Origin: a virus
Length of the DNA stretch: 26,743 bases
IMG/VR virus record: IMGVR_UViG_3300046003_003424
Span: 1 to 26,743 of that record
Strand: one strand, 5' to 3'
How positions within the stretch are numbered: the stretch's first letter is position 1; each line of letters opens with the position of its first letter. The position numbers and the translations under genes are program-made. This document shows, one piece after another, positions 1-7,490 of this stretch. The notes beneath the pieces are model-generated. The model was not told where the DNA came from, did no database searches, and saw only the letters and a program-made list of their open reading frames with translations.

Positions 1-577
1 AACAATGTCCTTCAGCGACATGCCAATGTTCGCTGCGGTCAAAATGCCGTTGCATGGTCAGGGTTTGTCCTGGATTAATAGTAAGCTCTTTAACCTTAGT
101 ACCCAGCACTTCGTGTAATATACGGTAGTAACCCCAAGGACGATCTGTCTTGGGTGCTTTCCATTCTTCTAAGATCCAACTACTTGAATTCTTTTTGTCT
201 ATGCCGCCAACCCCAAACACAAATTTGACATTAGATTCTGACATCTCCGGTATATTTTCTGCTGTGCGATCACCACCGTTGGCAAATATGATTTCGCTAT
301 TAGGATACATGATCTTGACGTTACGTATGGCTTCTATAGCATGATCTTCTGTGTCATTAAACAATATACAATGATCTACCATACGGAGATTTTCAATGAT
401 CTGAACACGCTCATAGCTGGGCATGAACTCGCGACCTTTCTTGCGTCTGAGCCAACTATCGCTATTAACTCCAACTACTAGGACGTCACCCAGACGTTTG
501 GCCGCACGGAAGTATTCTATGTGTCCTGAGTGTAAAGGGTCAAATCCGCCCGTGCATAGGACCACTCTATTTACCAT
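1..577 (-). CDS. Nucleotidyltransferase-cupin fusion protein (3' end outside window)
   Basis: The start codon is at 577 and the reading frame stays open to the window edge, giving 192 visible residues. Residues 1-60 look like a cytidylyltransferase/RfaE2-type nucleotidyltransferase: a GGFDPLHSGH segment (residues 10-19) carries the HxGH nucleotide-binding motif. From about residue 145 the sequence changes to a cupin resembling the C-terminal domain of type II mannose-6-phosphate isomerase (PWGYYRIL, then LTINPGQTLTMQRH and EHWHVAEG). The His-rich strands fit a metal-binding cupin. By family, it would activate a sugar phosphate with a nucleotide and may isomerise or bind a sugar; the substrate is unknown. 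The start overlaps the methyltransferase stop by 11 bases, so translation is probably coupled. Family assignment is fairly secure; the reaction is inferred. Confidence 0.75.
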   Translation of the reverse strand, partial: MVNRVVLCTGGFDPLHSGHIEYFRAAKRLGDVLVVGVNSDSWLRRKKGREFMPSYERVQIIENLRMVDHCILFNDTEDHAIEAIRNVKIMYPNSEIIFANGGDRTAENIPEMSESNVKFVFGVGGIDKKNSSSWILEEWKAPKTDRPWGYYRILHEVLGTKVKELTINPGQTLTMQRHFDRSEHWHVAEGHC

Positions 578-1484
578 GTTTATAACTCTTTCTGGTAGGT
601 GGAGTGCTCTTAATCGTTAATGGTTTAAGTACCGGAGTTTCTTTTGATTTAGGTGCGGCTTGCGCAACTGTTGTTTTATTAGAACGTGTAGTTTCATTCA
701 ATGTTCCTGTCGTTTCTGTAGCTGGGGGAAATTCCATACGTTGACTCTGATAATCAATAAAATACAATTCTTTGTCTAACCACGGCATGCAGATTTCTTC
801 TTGTTTAAGAAATCCATTAGCATTTACACTATCTACTATTGTAGGATGTAATAGATTTTTATCTGCCAGATCAAACCATGTAGTTGTTAATGGATCCATT
901 GGTGCTATGTCTGTTTTATATACTGCCATGTTGATCCACGGATCTTGGAATTTCTTTAGTAAATATGCATCGCGACAGTCAAACCCATTGACGGCTAGCA
1001 TATAAATTAAATTAATTGGATTGTAATGAAAATAACATCCGCTATAGCCTCTGCTATAATGTTTATTATATTCAATACCAGTATGTTGAGGTACACTAAG
1101 CAACAACATGCCATTAACAGTCATATAGCTATTCCACATGCGAAGAGTTTCTAATGGATTTATACTATATTGTAAACTATCGTGAGCCCATATGAGGTCT
1201 ATACTAACAGGAAATAAGAATTGTCTATCATAAATGTCATGTACTTTATGAATATTTTTTAGATCTGGGACTTGTCTCAGACGATCAGCATTATTGTCAA
1301 CAGCAAAACAATTAAAATTATAAGGTTCTGGTGGGTCATTATAATTTTCTAAGGTAGCCCACCAATGGACGTCTTCACCTGTACCGCAACCTAGATCCGC
1401 TACATGTCGCAGGCTTTCTAAGAACGTATCATATTGTCGTATAGTTTCTAATATACTTAAACTATGTCTAGCCAATTGATGCAT
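567..1484 (-). CDS. Class I SAM-dependent methyltransferase
   Basis: This 305-residue protein has the glycine-rich SAM-binding motif I (VADLGCGTGED, residues 28-38), a later acidic strand end (CFAVDNN) and an aspartate-rich strand (IDLIWAHDSLQY), all typical of Rossmann-fold methyltransferases. The methylated substrate cannot be read from sequence. After about residue 245 the chain becomes a Thr/Pro/Lys-rich low-complexity tail, probably disordered and perhaps a linker or interaction tail. It overlaps uvsY upstream by 17 bases and the nucleotidyltransferase-cupin gene downstream by 11 bases. The sugar-type neighbour suggests methylation of a sugar, a small metabolite or a surface glycan rather than DNA; no DNA methyltransferase catalytic motif such as DPPY was seen. 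The fold call is strong and the role is inferred. Confidence 0.8.
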   Translation of the reverse strand: MHQLARHSLSILETIRQYDTFLESLRHVADLGCGTGEDVHWWATLENYNDPPEPYNFNCFAVDNNADRLRQVPDLKNIHKVHDIYDRQFLFPVSIDLIWAHDSLQYSINPLETLRMWNSYMTVNGMLLLSVPQHTGIEYNKHYSRGYSGCYFHYNPINLIYMLAVNGFDCRDAYLLKKFQDPWINMAVYKTDIAPMDPLTTTWFDLADKNLLHPTIVDSVNANGFLKQEEICMPWLDKELYFIDYQSQRMEFPPATETTGTLNETTRSNKTTVAQAAPKSKETPVLKPLTIKSTPPTRKSYKHGK

Positions 1485-1929
1485 CCTCCATACCTGCTGT
1501 TCTTAAGCGTGTAACGTGTCCTAGCATGAAGTTCTTGCTTTCAAGTCCTTTCATTATGCCTAACCACTTGTTGCGTAAGAGTGCCACTTCGTTAATGATA
1601 GTTTCAAAGTCAATGACTTCATCTTCACCGTCTACATACTTTTCAGCGTCGCGACTAGTTAAAGCACGAGCGTATCCTTCTAGATACTTTTGGAAGTGTT
1701 TCTTGCGTATTTTTCTTAACTGAATGTTGAGGTAATTAAGAACTGCTTCAATCTCTTGTAGCTGATTAAAACGTCGTTCTGTAATTCCGGGCAGGCCAGC
1801 AAGATTCTTTTCTATGTTACCATAGACTCCAACTTCCTTTCGTGCGTCTTCTAGTTCCTTTTCATAATGTTGAATAAAATCAGGAATACTACCTAAACTT
1901 GCTACTACGCGACTATACCACATGTTCAT
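1468..1929 (-). CDS. uvsY: UvsY-like recombination mediator
   Basis: The 153-residue product resembles the T4 UvsY family. In T4, UvsY loads UvsX recombinase on gp32-coated single-stranded DNA. The first half is helical and charged. The second half follows the T4 pattern: a basic stretch (RKIRKKHFQKY), then a TSRDAEKYVDGEDEV segment, a helix, and a final GLESKNFMLGHVTRLR, matching the T4 region that ends in a short Arg-containing tail. T4 UvsY is 137 aa. Position supports the call, since uvsX and gp32 lie just upstream. The start at 1929 overlaps the radical SAM stop by 17 bases; an alternative start two codons later (1923) is possible. Similarity is judged by eye and is moderate, so the genomic context carries weight. 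Confidence 0.72.
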   Translation of the reverse strand: MNMWYSRVVASLGSIPDFIQHYEKELEDARKEVGVYGNIEKNLAGLPGITERRFNQLQEIEAVLNYLNIQLRKIRKKHFQKYLEGYARALTSRDAEKYVDGEDEVIDFETIINEVALLRNKWLGIMKGLESKNFMLGHVTRLRTAGMEDASIG

Positions 1930-3160
1930 ACCTTCCTAACCATGGAAATACAGTTCTCCAATTGGTTCCTCTTCTACGATCTTTTTCATTTAAAAATATA
2001 ATTAGATTTGCAATTTCTTCATTATTTTGCTCTGACTGTAATATCTGATTTAAAATACCTTCCATATATTCATATGCTAATATATTTTCTTCAGAATCTC
2101 TAGGAAGCAAGGAAAATATTTTTTTTGCATCTTGCGCAAACTCTTTACCAAATATTTCACCTTTCATATATGACGGACCAGGAGTAACTCCGCTAAACCA
2201 ATGTCCAACGTGTCTGTTTTTACGCCAGCTGGATAATTTTAATAACAATTCTGGCATAGTTTTTATAGTCAATACTGATATAGTCTGATTTATATTTAAA
2301 TGGATCCATTTGGTTTCTAAAAGTAAGTTAAAGTTTTCTTCCCATTGATCAAGTTTTATCCCCCATCTGGCGTATTCCTGTTCGGCTCCCCAACAGTCAA
2401 TGCTACAGGTTATATCTATTCTTTTTAACTTTCTATTGGTTAATAACTGTTTAAATTTTAAAATAAAGTTCTCTAAAGTTTTTTTTGGAACCATTAGATT
2501 AGTCACTATATTAAGCTCGCATTCTGGATTGGGATTCTTTTCTATCATATCTAATAACTTATCAAATTCTTTCTGATATAAAGGTTCTCCACCTAATATA
2601 TGCAAGCGTTTTAACGTAGAGAATCCTGTTTCCATCCATTGCCAAAAATATGGCATTAGATCTTTAAAATGATTAGTACCATTGGTTAATATTACTCCTT
2701 TCTGTGAAAATTCGCCAAATTTTTTATTTTCGGACTCAATAGTAGAACTCAATGATCCATCTGAGGGACAATATAAACACCCTAAATTACAGGCATTATT
2801 AAAATACACTTCAAGTATCGTTGGAGATACTATAGTTGCTTCAGAATTTATTTCAAGTTCAGTTGGGGATAAATTTGGTATAGATAGATGTCTGATTCTG
2901 TCACTTACTCCTCCTATTTCTTCAATTTTTCGACAGTACCCACAGCTTTCCTTAGGCCAATTTCCCTGCAACATTTGTTGCCGATTACTAAGTTTCAAAG
3001 GTGTATTATGAAAATTGCTAAAATTTTCAGGGGTGATCTCTGAATACGCAGTTCTATGACAACTGCCAGTGATGCCACTATTTAAATATATAGTGCTCCA
3101 GGCCCATTTAAGTTGACAAGCGGTAGCTGTTTTTATTGGAAAATACTTTTTTCCAGACAT
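1913..3160 (-). CDS. Radical SAM enzyme (twitch-type)
   Basis: A 415-residue protein with the radical SAM cluster motif CNLGCLYC (Cys124, Cys128, Cys131), which binds the 4Fe-4S cluster and cleaves S-adenosylmethionine, followed by the SAM-contacting GGEP motif (residues 190-193). The N-terminal region holds more cysteines (15, 34, 73, 76, with C73 and C76 in an ESCGYCRK segment), which may bind a second metal site. The C-terminus has an Arg-rich DRRRGTNWRTVFPWL segment. Phage relatives annotated as twitch-domain radical SAM proteins exist, but their substrates are, to my knowledge, undefined. Its start shares one base with the stop of the small acidic gene upstream, and its end overlaps uvsY. 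It is an accessory gene sitting inside the recombination operon. Sampled lines look AT-richer than UvsX, which would fit later acquisition, though no full count was made. Confidence 0.88.
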   Translation of the reverse strand: MSGKKYFPIKTATACQLKWAWSTIYLNSGITGSCHRTAYSEITPENFSNFHNTPLKLSNRQQMLQGNWPKESCGYCRKIEEIGGVSDRIRHLSIPNLSPTELEINSEATIVSPTILEVYFNNACNLGCLYCPSDGSLSSTIESENKKFGEFSQKGVILTNGTNHFKDLMPYFWQWMETGFSTLKRLHILGGEPLYQKEFDKLLDMIEKNPNPECELNIVTNLMVPKKTLENFILKFKQLLTNRKLKRIDITCSIDCWGAEQEYARWGIKLDQWEENFNLLLETKWIHLNINQTISVLTIKTMPELLLKLSSWRKNRHVGHWFSGVTPGPSYMKGEIFGKEFAQDAKKIFSLLPRDSEENILAYEYMEGILNQILQSEQNNEEIANLIIFLNEKDRRRGTNWRTVFPWLGRYEHVV

Positions 3161-3405
3161 TAGTAGTCATCATCTCCATCATCGTCATCATACGCAGATT
3201 CTTCTTCATCTTCACCTAGGTATTCTTTCAATGCACGTTTGAGATAGCTGTCGGTGCCACCGAACGCTTTTAATTCGCGCTCGACGATGTTATGATCTGC
3301 TACTATAGCCAACACATGATCAGCTGCCGCCTGGCGGTCTTTAGGCGCGATATACTCCTTACAAGTCAACCAAACTTCGCCTAATGCATCTAACTCAATA
3401 CTCAT
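3160..3405 (-). CDS. Small acidic protein downstream of UvsX
   Basis: An 81-residue protein of unknown function. Residues 1-60 look helical (CKEYIAPKDRQAAADHVLA, then ERELKAFGGTDSYLKRALKEYL). The last 18 residues are almost all Asp and Glu (GEDEEES, then DDDDGDDD). It starts inside the uvsX stop with a 4-base ATGA overlap and ends with a TAATG overlap onto the radical SAM start, so it is translated as part of the operon. An acidic tail next to recombination genes recalls DNA-mimicking or partner-binding tails such as that of T4 gp32, but this is inference. It is probably real given the tight coupling on both sides. Confidence 0.7.
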   Translation of the reverse strand: MSIELDALGEVWLTCKEYIAPKDRQAAADHVLAIVADHNIVERELKAFGGTDSYLKRALKEYLGEDEEESAYDDDDGDDDY

Positions 3406-4481
3406 TCTGCTATCTCCTCTTCTGTTTCTTCAACTACTTTTGATTCAGTACTTAGTAGGGTTACATTAGATGATAATTCTTTCATAACCTTATCTAAACA
3501 ACCATCTTCATTACGTTCCCAGGCTTTGCGGAATTGTTTAATAGTTGTTTTATCAGCAAAGGTATAAACTAAACTGTTGCCTTCTTTCTTAAGCAAGTTT
3601 TTAGCTTCTAACATGTCTGTCAGGCCGCTATATGGACTCATACCAGTTTCATACGGAATCTCAACTTGTACACTTTCAAACGGTTTGGCATATCTGGTCT
3701 TCATGATCTTACAAGCAGCACGGATACCGTTAACTGTTGTGGTTTTATTACCGTCAGCGTCTGTTTTAAGTTTAAGTTTGCGCATAGCTACAACAATTGA
3801 ACTTGCGTAGATAAAGCCCTGCCCACCGCTAATCTTATCATCTGGATCAAACATATCTTGTGAAGCGTATGTATGATTAGTACAAACTAATCCAAGATTC
3901 AATGTACCAAACATGTTTACACAGTTACGAACAAGTGCTGTAAGTGCTTTAGGTTTACGACCCATGTCACCTTTCATTTCACCCGCTTCAAACTGGTTAA
4001 CATCTGTTGGAGTTAACATCATACCTAGTGAGTCTAGAACAAACAATACTTTAGGGCGGTCTTCTTCTGGTAGTGTGCGATACTCTTTAACAAAGTCACT
4101 GATAACCTTAGCCACATCATCAATCATAGCCATGTTAAGTTTAAGTAGTTTATCTTCGCCTGTATCTACACCAAGTGCGTGTAACCATGCTTCATCAAGT
4201 GCGTTTTCTGTATCGATTAAGATTACATAAATGCCTTGCTCTTGTGCGTGGCGTACAATGTTACCTGAACAGATAAATGATTTACCTGCGCCTGATTCGC
4301 CTGCAAATACAGTTACTTTACCCATCGGAATACCTCTTTCAAAGTTACCAGATAGTAAGTAGTTTAATGTGTAGTTGCCGGTGCTGATCCAATCTGTCGG
4401 ATCGTTAAAGCCAATACCTAAGCCTTCAATGCTTTTGGTAATTGACTTTCTAAATTTACTTATATCAAATGGTTTTGCCAT
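3402..4481 (-). CDS. uvsX: UvsX RecA-like recombinase
   Basis: UvsX is the phage RecA-type recombinase: it forms a filament on single-stranded DNA and drives strand invasion for repair and recombination-dependent replication. The 359-residue protein has a Walker A loop (GESGAGKS, residues 61-68), the aromatic/acidic strand ILIDTENALDE, a Walker B strand (VLFVLDS, about 145-151), TNHTYAS and the loop-2-like SGGQGFIY region. T4 UvsX is 391 aa. I choose the ATG at 4481 because GAGG lies 9 bases upstream and the protein then begins MAKPFDISKF; an in-frame ATG at 4511 would add ten residues that fall in the intergenic hairpin. The C-terminus is acidic (VEETEEEIAE). gp32 lies upstream and UvsY downstream, as expected for a recombination module. 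Confidence 0.95.
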   Translation of the reverse strand: MAKPFDISKFRKSITKSIEGLGIGFNDPTDWISTGNYTLNYLLSGNFERGIPMGKVTVFAGESGAGKSFICSGNIVRHAQEQGIYVILIDTENALDEAWLHALGVDTGEDKLLKLNMAMIDDVAKVISDFVKEYRTLPEEDRPKVLFVLDSLGMMLTPTDVNQFEAGEMKGDMGRKPKALTALVRNCVNMFGTLNLGLVCTNHTYASQDMFDPDDKISGGQGFIYASSIVVAMRKLKLKTDADGNKTTTVNGIRAACKIMKTRYAKPFESVQVEIPYETGMSPYSGLTDMLEAKNLLKKEGNSLVYTFADKTTIKQFRKAWERNEDGCLDKVMKELSSNVTLLSTESKVVEETEEEIAE

Positions 4482-4505
4482 ATTTTTATCCTCATTGAAA
4501 TAACA

Positions 4506-4529
4506 GGGCAAGCCTCAGACTTGCCCGTT
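4506..4529 (-). terminator. Stem-loop between gp32 and uvsX, possible weak terminator
   Basis: A 7-bp GC-rich stem (4506-4512 with 4520-4526) with a 7-base loop lies between gp32 and uvsX. Three more pairs (4502-4504 with 4527-4529) form if one A at 4505 bulges out. In the direction of transcription it is followed by TTATTTC rather than a clean T run, so it may be a partial terminator or an mRNA-processing or stabilising hairpin that adjusts the gp32-to-UvsX ratio. Confidence 0.5.
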
Positions 4530-4553
4530 ACCTTTTCTTATTTACTTACTTTT

Positions 4554-4598
4554 TGACGATTACGGATAATTCTTATCAATCGTCTGACGATTACGGAT
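4554..4598. repeat. 14-bp direct repeat at the gp32 3' end
   Basis: TGACGATTACGGAT occurs at 4554-4567 and again at 4585-4598, 31 bases apart. The first copy read on the minus strand encodes the end of the conserved-looking gp32 tail (IRNRQ); the second copy falls out of frame and supplies the stop codon. This has the shape of a 31-bp duplication or insertion at the gene end. Confidence 0.85.
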
Positions 4599-5585
4599 CA
4601 TCGCTAGGATGTCTTCAGCACGTGTTGGAGTTCCACCTGCTGGAGGTGTCGCAACTGGTGCTGTAGGAGCCGCTGGTGCAGCCTCTGCGACCACTGGAGC
4701 AACTACAGCTGGCGCAGTTTCAAATTCTTCATCTGCCACTGCTGGTGCGGCTGTTTGTGCTACGGGTATAGCTGATTCAGCTGAGACGATTGTCACGCCT
4801 CTTGGTTTGTAGTAATTACCCCAACGTTCTGCGTCATATGCCTGACCATCTACACTTGCTTCAAACATTTCTTTCATGACTTTAAGTTCAACTTCGCTGG
4901 GTTTCTTAGGTAAGAAATCTTTCAAGTTGTATAAGCCATGAGTTTCAATCGCCGCAGCTTCTTCTGCTGTAAGTGCAGATTCTTTGCGTGACCATTTTGA
5001 CGTTGAGTAGTCAGCATAACCACCTTTTGATGTTTTAGTGACTGTAAAGTCTAAACCACCTTGGTAGTCTGTTGGCAAGTTTTCTAACTCTGGATCAAGT
5101 AATGCTGATTTGATCAAGTTAAAAATCTGTGGACTAATGATAAACCTACGAATTGGATTTTCTGGTGTCTTATCGTCTGTGATAGGATTCTCACGCACAA
5201 AACCTTGGAACAAGTATGATCTTTTCTTCCAATATTTACGACCCATTTCTTCTAAACTTTGGTCCTTAAACCAAGTACGAACTTCTGCTAAGATTGGACA
5301 TGCTTCGCCCCACATCTCAACGCATGGTACTTGTACAGTGACTGGTTTACTATCTGCTTGGCCTTTAACGCCAGCAAACGGTAAGTTGATCATTGCTCGT
5401 TCTGCCCAAAAGAATGTGTTTTTTGTGTCTGCGTCTGGAAGGAATCTAATGCGAGCGTTTGTGCCTTCTTGGATGTTCCAGTGTGCGTAGATAGCGTTGT
5501 CGCCACCACTTTGTGAATTACCGCCTGTGCCACGGTTTTCTGATGCTTGTAACTTTGCACGGATTTCTGCTAAACTTGTTGCCAT
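4560..5585 (-). CDS. gp32: gp32-like single-stranded DNA-binding protein
   Basis: The 341-residue protein starts with a gp32-type N-terminal helix (SLAEIRAKLQ). It then has an OB-fold-like core (ARIRFLPD, FFWAERAMINLPF, VTVQVPCVEMW, RKYWKKRSYLFQGFV, IRRFIISPQIFNLI, GGLDFTVTKTSKGGY) that fits marine T4-like gp32 proteins. It coats single-stranded DNA in replication and recombination. T4 gp32 is 301 aa and binds zinc with one His and three Cys; here only Cys88 and Cys96 are visible in the equivalent region, so the zinc site may be lost. The T4 acidic C-terminal domain is replaced by an Ala/Pro linker (about 270-320) and a short TRAEDILAMIRNRQ tail. The start follows AAGGAA with 7-base spacing. 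UvsX lies just downstream. Confidence 0.85.
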   Translation of the reverse strand: MATSLAEIRAKLQASENRGTGGNSQSGGDNAIYAHWNIQEGTNARIRFLPDADTKNTFFWAERAMINLPFAGVKGQADSKPVTVQVPCVEMWGEACPILAEVRTWFKDQSLEEMGRKYWKKRSYLFQGFVRENPITDDKTPENPIRRFIISPQIFNLIKSALLDPELENLPTDYQGGLDFTVTKTSKGGYADYSTSKWSRKESALTAEEAAAIETHGLYNLKDFLPKKPSEVELKVMKEMFEASVDGQAYDAERWGNYYKPRGVTIVSAESAIPVAQTAAPAVADEEFETAPAVVAPVVAEAAPAAPTAPVATPPAGGTPTRAEDILAMIRNRQTIDKNYP

Positions 5586-5664
5586 GATGTTATTTCCTTT
5601 TTAATTTAAGTTGGTCTTTAATATGCCTAAACGTGTTATGCATCTATACATAATACGCTACTAT

Positions 5665-5672
5665 TATTTATT
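5665..5672 (-). promoter_or_regulatory. T4-late-type promoter octamer upstream of gp32
   Basis: Read on the minus strand this is AATAAATA, seven of eight matches to the T4 late consensus TATAAATA and a match to the looser NATAAATA. It lies about 80 bases before the gp32 start, in the 102-base gap after the SGNH gene. AT-rich DNA yields such octamers by chance, and T4 gene 32 is mainly driven by early and middle promoters, so confidence is modest. Confidence 0.35.
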
Positions 5673-5687
5673 CCACAAGAGGTATTT

Positions 5688-6479
5688 TTAATAATTTTTT
5701 ACCAAATAGGGTAAAATCTCATCAACTAGCCTACGATACCCTTGTAAATTTGGGTGTACTTCGTTCCAATGTTTGTATATTAATTTCAATTTATCTTCAG
5801 CGTCAATAGTTAATTGTTTGAATGCAGTTCCAACATTGGACATAAATTCTTTATCGTTGGCCAGCAGTGAATACCATTCTGGATCACTCATATAAACATC
5901 TCGTTTGAGTTCTGGTATTAATAGTTTAGTGGCGCTAGGTACAACAGCCACTAAATTACTATATCGTGATATGCTTGGATGTAGTTGACTCCACCCACCA
6001 ATCATCAGTATTTTTTTATTGTGTTTTACTGCAAATGAATTAAGTCTGGTATAAAATTTATCGAAGTAATTATCAATGATTTCATTTAAAGATGTATACT
6101 GTCTTAAGGCTATTATAAACTCCTGTTCTAAAGTTTTCCAACGGGTTTCAGGATCTTCAGGATATTTTTTAGCATAGTAATATCTTTCTCTGAATATATC
6201 TGTTTGTAGAAATACTATATGATCAATTGATTCTAAATCAAATTTTACTTTGTCTCTGACGTCTGCACCAAATAAACAACTGCCTGTATCGTGCCATTTG
6301 CCTTCTAATCGATCTAACATCAGTGCATTGGCTATGCCCATTTTGCTGATATTAATTACTTCATGTCCCATTTCTGTCAGGATAGAATGTATACCTTCTC
6401 CTGTTGCCCTATAAGAGTCACCTTGTCCAGAAAATACTCCAACTCCCCAGCTATCACCTGCTATTAATATACTTTGCAT
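5688..6479 (-). CDS. SGNH/GDSL-like hydrolase
   Basis: A 263-residue protein that begins with a short strand and a GDS motif (IAGDSWGVG, nucleophile Ser10), the block I signature of SGNH hydrolases. A glycine follows in the ISKMGIAN block II position and a conserved-looking HPNLQGYR block V near the end (His242). Block III is LQTDI instead of the usual GxND, and the DxxH acid position reads NEVH, so Asp is replaced by Asn239. It may be a weakly active or altered esterase. SGNH enzymes often remove or add acyl groups on carbohydrates, and the glycosyltransferase-like gene overlaps it by 26 bases upstream, which supports sugar decoration. No signal peptide or membrane segment was seen, so it acts in the cytoplasm. 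Confidence 0.65.
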   Translation of the reverse strand: MQSILIAGDSWGVGVFSGQGDSYRATGEGIHSILTEMGHEVINISKMGIANALMLDRLEGKWHDTGSCLFGADVRDKVKFDLESIDHIVFLQTDIFRERYYYAKKYPEDPETRWKTLEQEFIIALRQYTSLNEIIDNYFDKFYTRLNSFAVKHNKKILMIGGWSQLHPSISRYSNLVAVVPSATKLLIPELKRDVYMSDPEWYSLLANDKEFMSNVGTAFKQLTIDAEDKLKLIYKHWNEVHPNLQGYRRLVDEILPYLVKNY

Positions 6480-7473
6480 ATTCTGTCCGGTTGTGTTGAA
6501 ATATTGGCATCATTTCTAAATACATTTTTGATAAGTCTGTTAGATTCATCCTACCTAATCTATCTATTTCTTGTTTAATTGCTTCTAATCGTAAATAGAT
6601 ATTTGGTTCTCTATCATACGTTTCATTTATCCAAGGACTAAAAGATTTAAAACCAAATTTTTGAAGTTTGTCTAAACTACCTTGTCCCCCCATTAAAATA
6701 AATGGTTTCCCTATATATAAATTTTTAACTGTTTTCTCTGTGATCCAATTAGTTGTTAATATATCAGTTTCAGCAACTATTTCTATAAAATATTCTTTAT
6801 AAGGTTTGCGTTTTTCTCCTACTATCAGATCAAAATCAAACACACGATTAGGAAAAAGTTGATCATAGACGATCGGTGTGTGTTTATTAGCCCAGATTAT
6901 GTTGTCATCAAAATTTGATTTGATTGTTCTATCTAACACCACACCCTGCTCTTGATAACTAACGTAAGAATCTTCATTATAGTTTTCAAATAAATGCCTA
7001 GCTAGTTCTAATCTGAAAAAAGAACCACGATTGAACCAACATGCAAATTTTTTAGTAAAAGGACCTTGATGTATGTCTATGTTTTTGATATGTGTGTACA
7101 GAACCCTGCACCAATATGGAATTGATTCATAATTAATTACTGTGGCATTTTCTAATTCAAAATCCTCTCTGCAGATCACTGCACAAGTATTTTTGTTAAG
7201 TTTGAAACAATCAATTATGTTTTTTATAATTTCAATAGCACCAGACTGCTGTAACAGAGCACCATCTTCTGTCAGAAATAAAAATCTTTTATTTTCACCA
7301 AATTTATGGCACAGATAAATCAATTGGTCAGAGGCTCTAATAGAACCTTCTCTTTCGTACAAACAGTCAAAATTAACAATAACTACATCTTGTACAAGTT
7401 GTATAGGCTGATATCTGTCTGATGGTGGAGTTTTGCAAACTACGCAATTATAAAAACTTTCTAAATCTAACAT
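6454..7473 (-). CDS. Putative glycosyltransferase-like protein
   Basis: From the ATG at 7473 this is 339 residues. The clearest region is about 231-286: ITEKTVKNLYIGKPFILMGG followed by GSLDKLQKFGFKSF and INETYD. This resembles the C-terminal nucleotide-sugar binding half of phage and bacterial glycosyltransferases related to GT10 or exostosin-type enzymes, where a TEK...K..A/G.PF pattern recurs. The N-terminal half, rich in Cys and aromatic residues, is not recognisable. A longer frame starting at a GTG (7503) is rejected because that codon lies inside the terminator stem at 7496-7518. There is no good ribosome binding site, so expression may be low or the start uncertain. It overlaps the SGNH-like gene by 26 bases. 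The enzyme class is an inference from one motif region. Confidence 0.5.
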   Translation of the reverse strand: MLDLESFYNCVVCKTPPSDRYQPIQLVQDVVIVNFDCLYEREGSIRASDQLIYLCHKFGENKRFLFLTEDGALLQQSGAIEIIKNIIDCFKLNKNTCAVICREDFELENATVINYESIPYWCRVLYTHIKNIDIHQGPFTKKFACWFNRGSFFRLELARHLFENYNEDSYVSYQEQGVVLDRTIKSNFDDNIIWANKHTPIVYDQLFPNRVFDFDLIVGEKRKPYKEYFIEIVAETDILTTNWITEKTVKNLYIGKPFILMGGQGSLDKLQKFGFKSFSPWINETYDREPNIYLRLEAIKQEIDRLGRMNLTDLSKMYLEMMPIFQHNRTEYAKYINSR

Positions 7474-7490
7474 ACATCTACTTATCACTG

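Noticed and set aside
4482-4511. Ten-residue upstream extension of UvsX from an ATG at 4511
   Set aside because: The ATG at 4481 has a GAGG site at good spacing, and the extension lies in the intergenic hairpin region.
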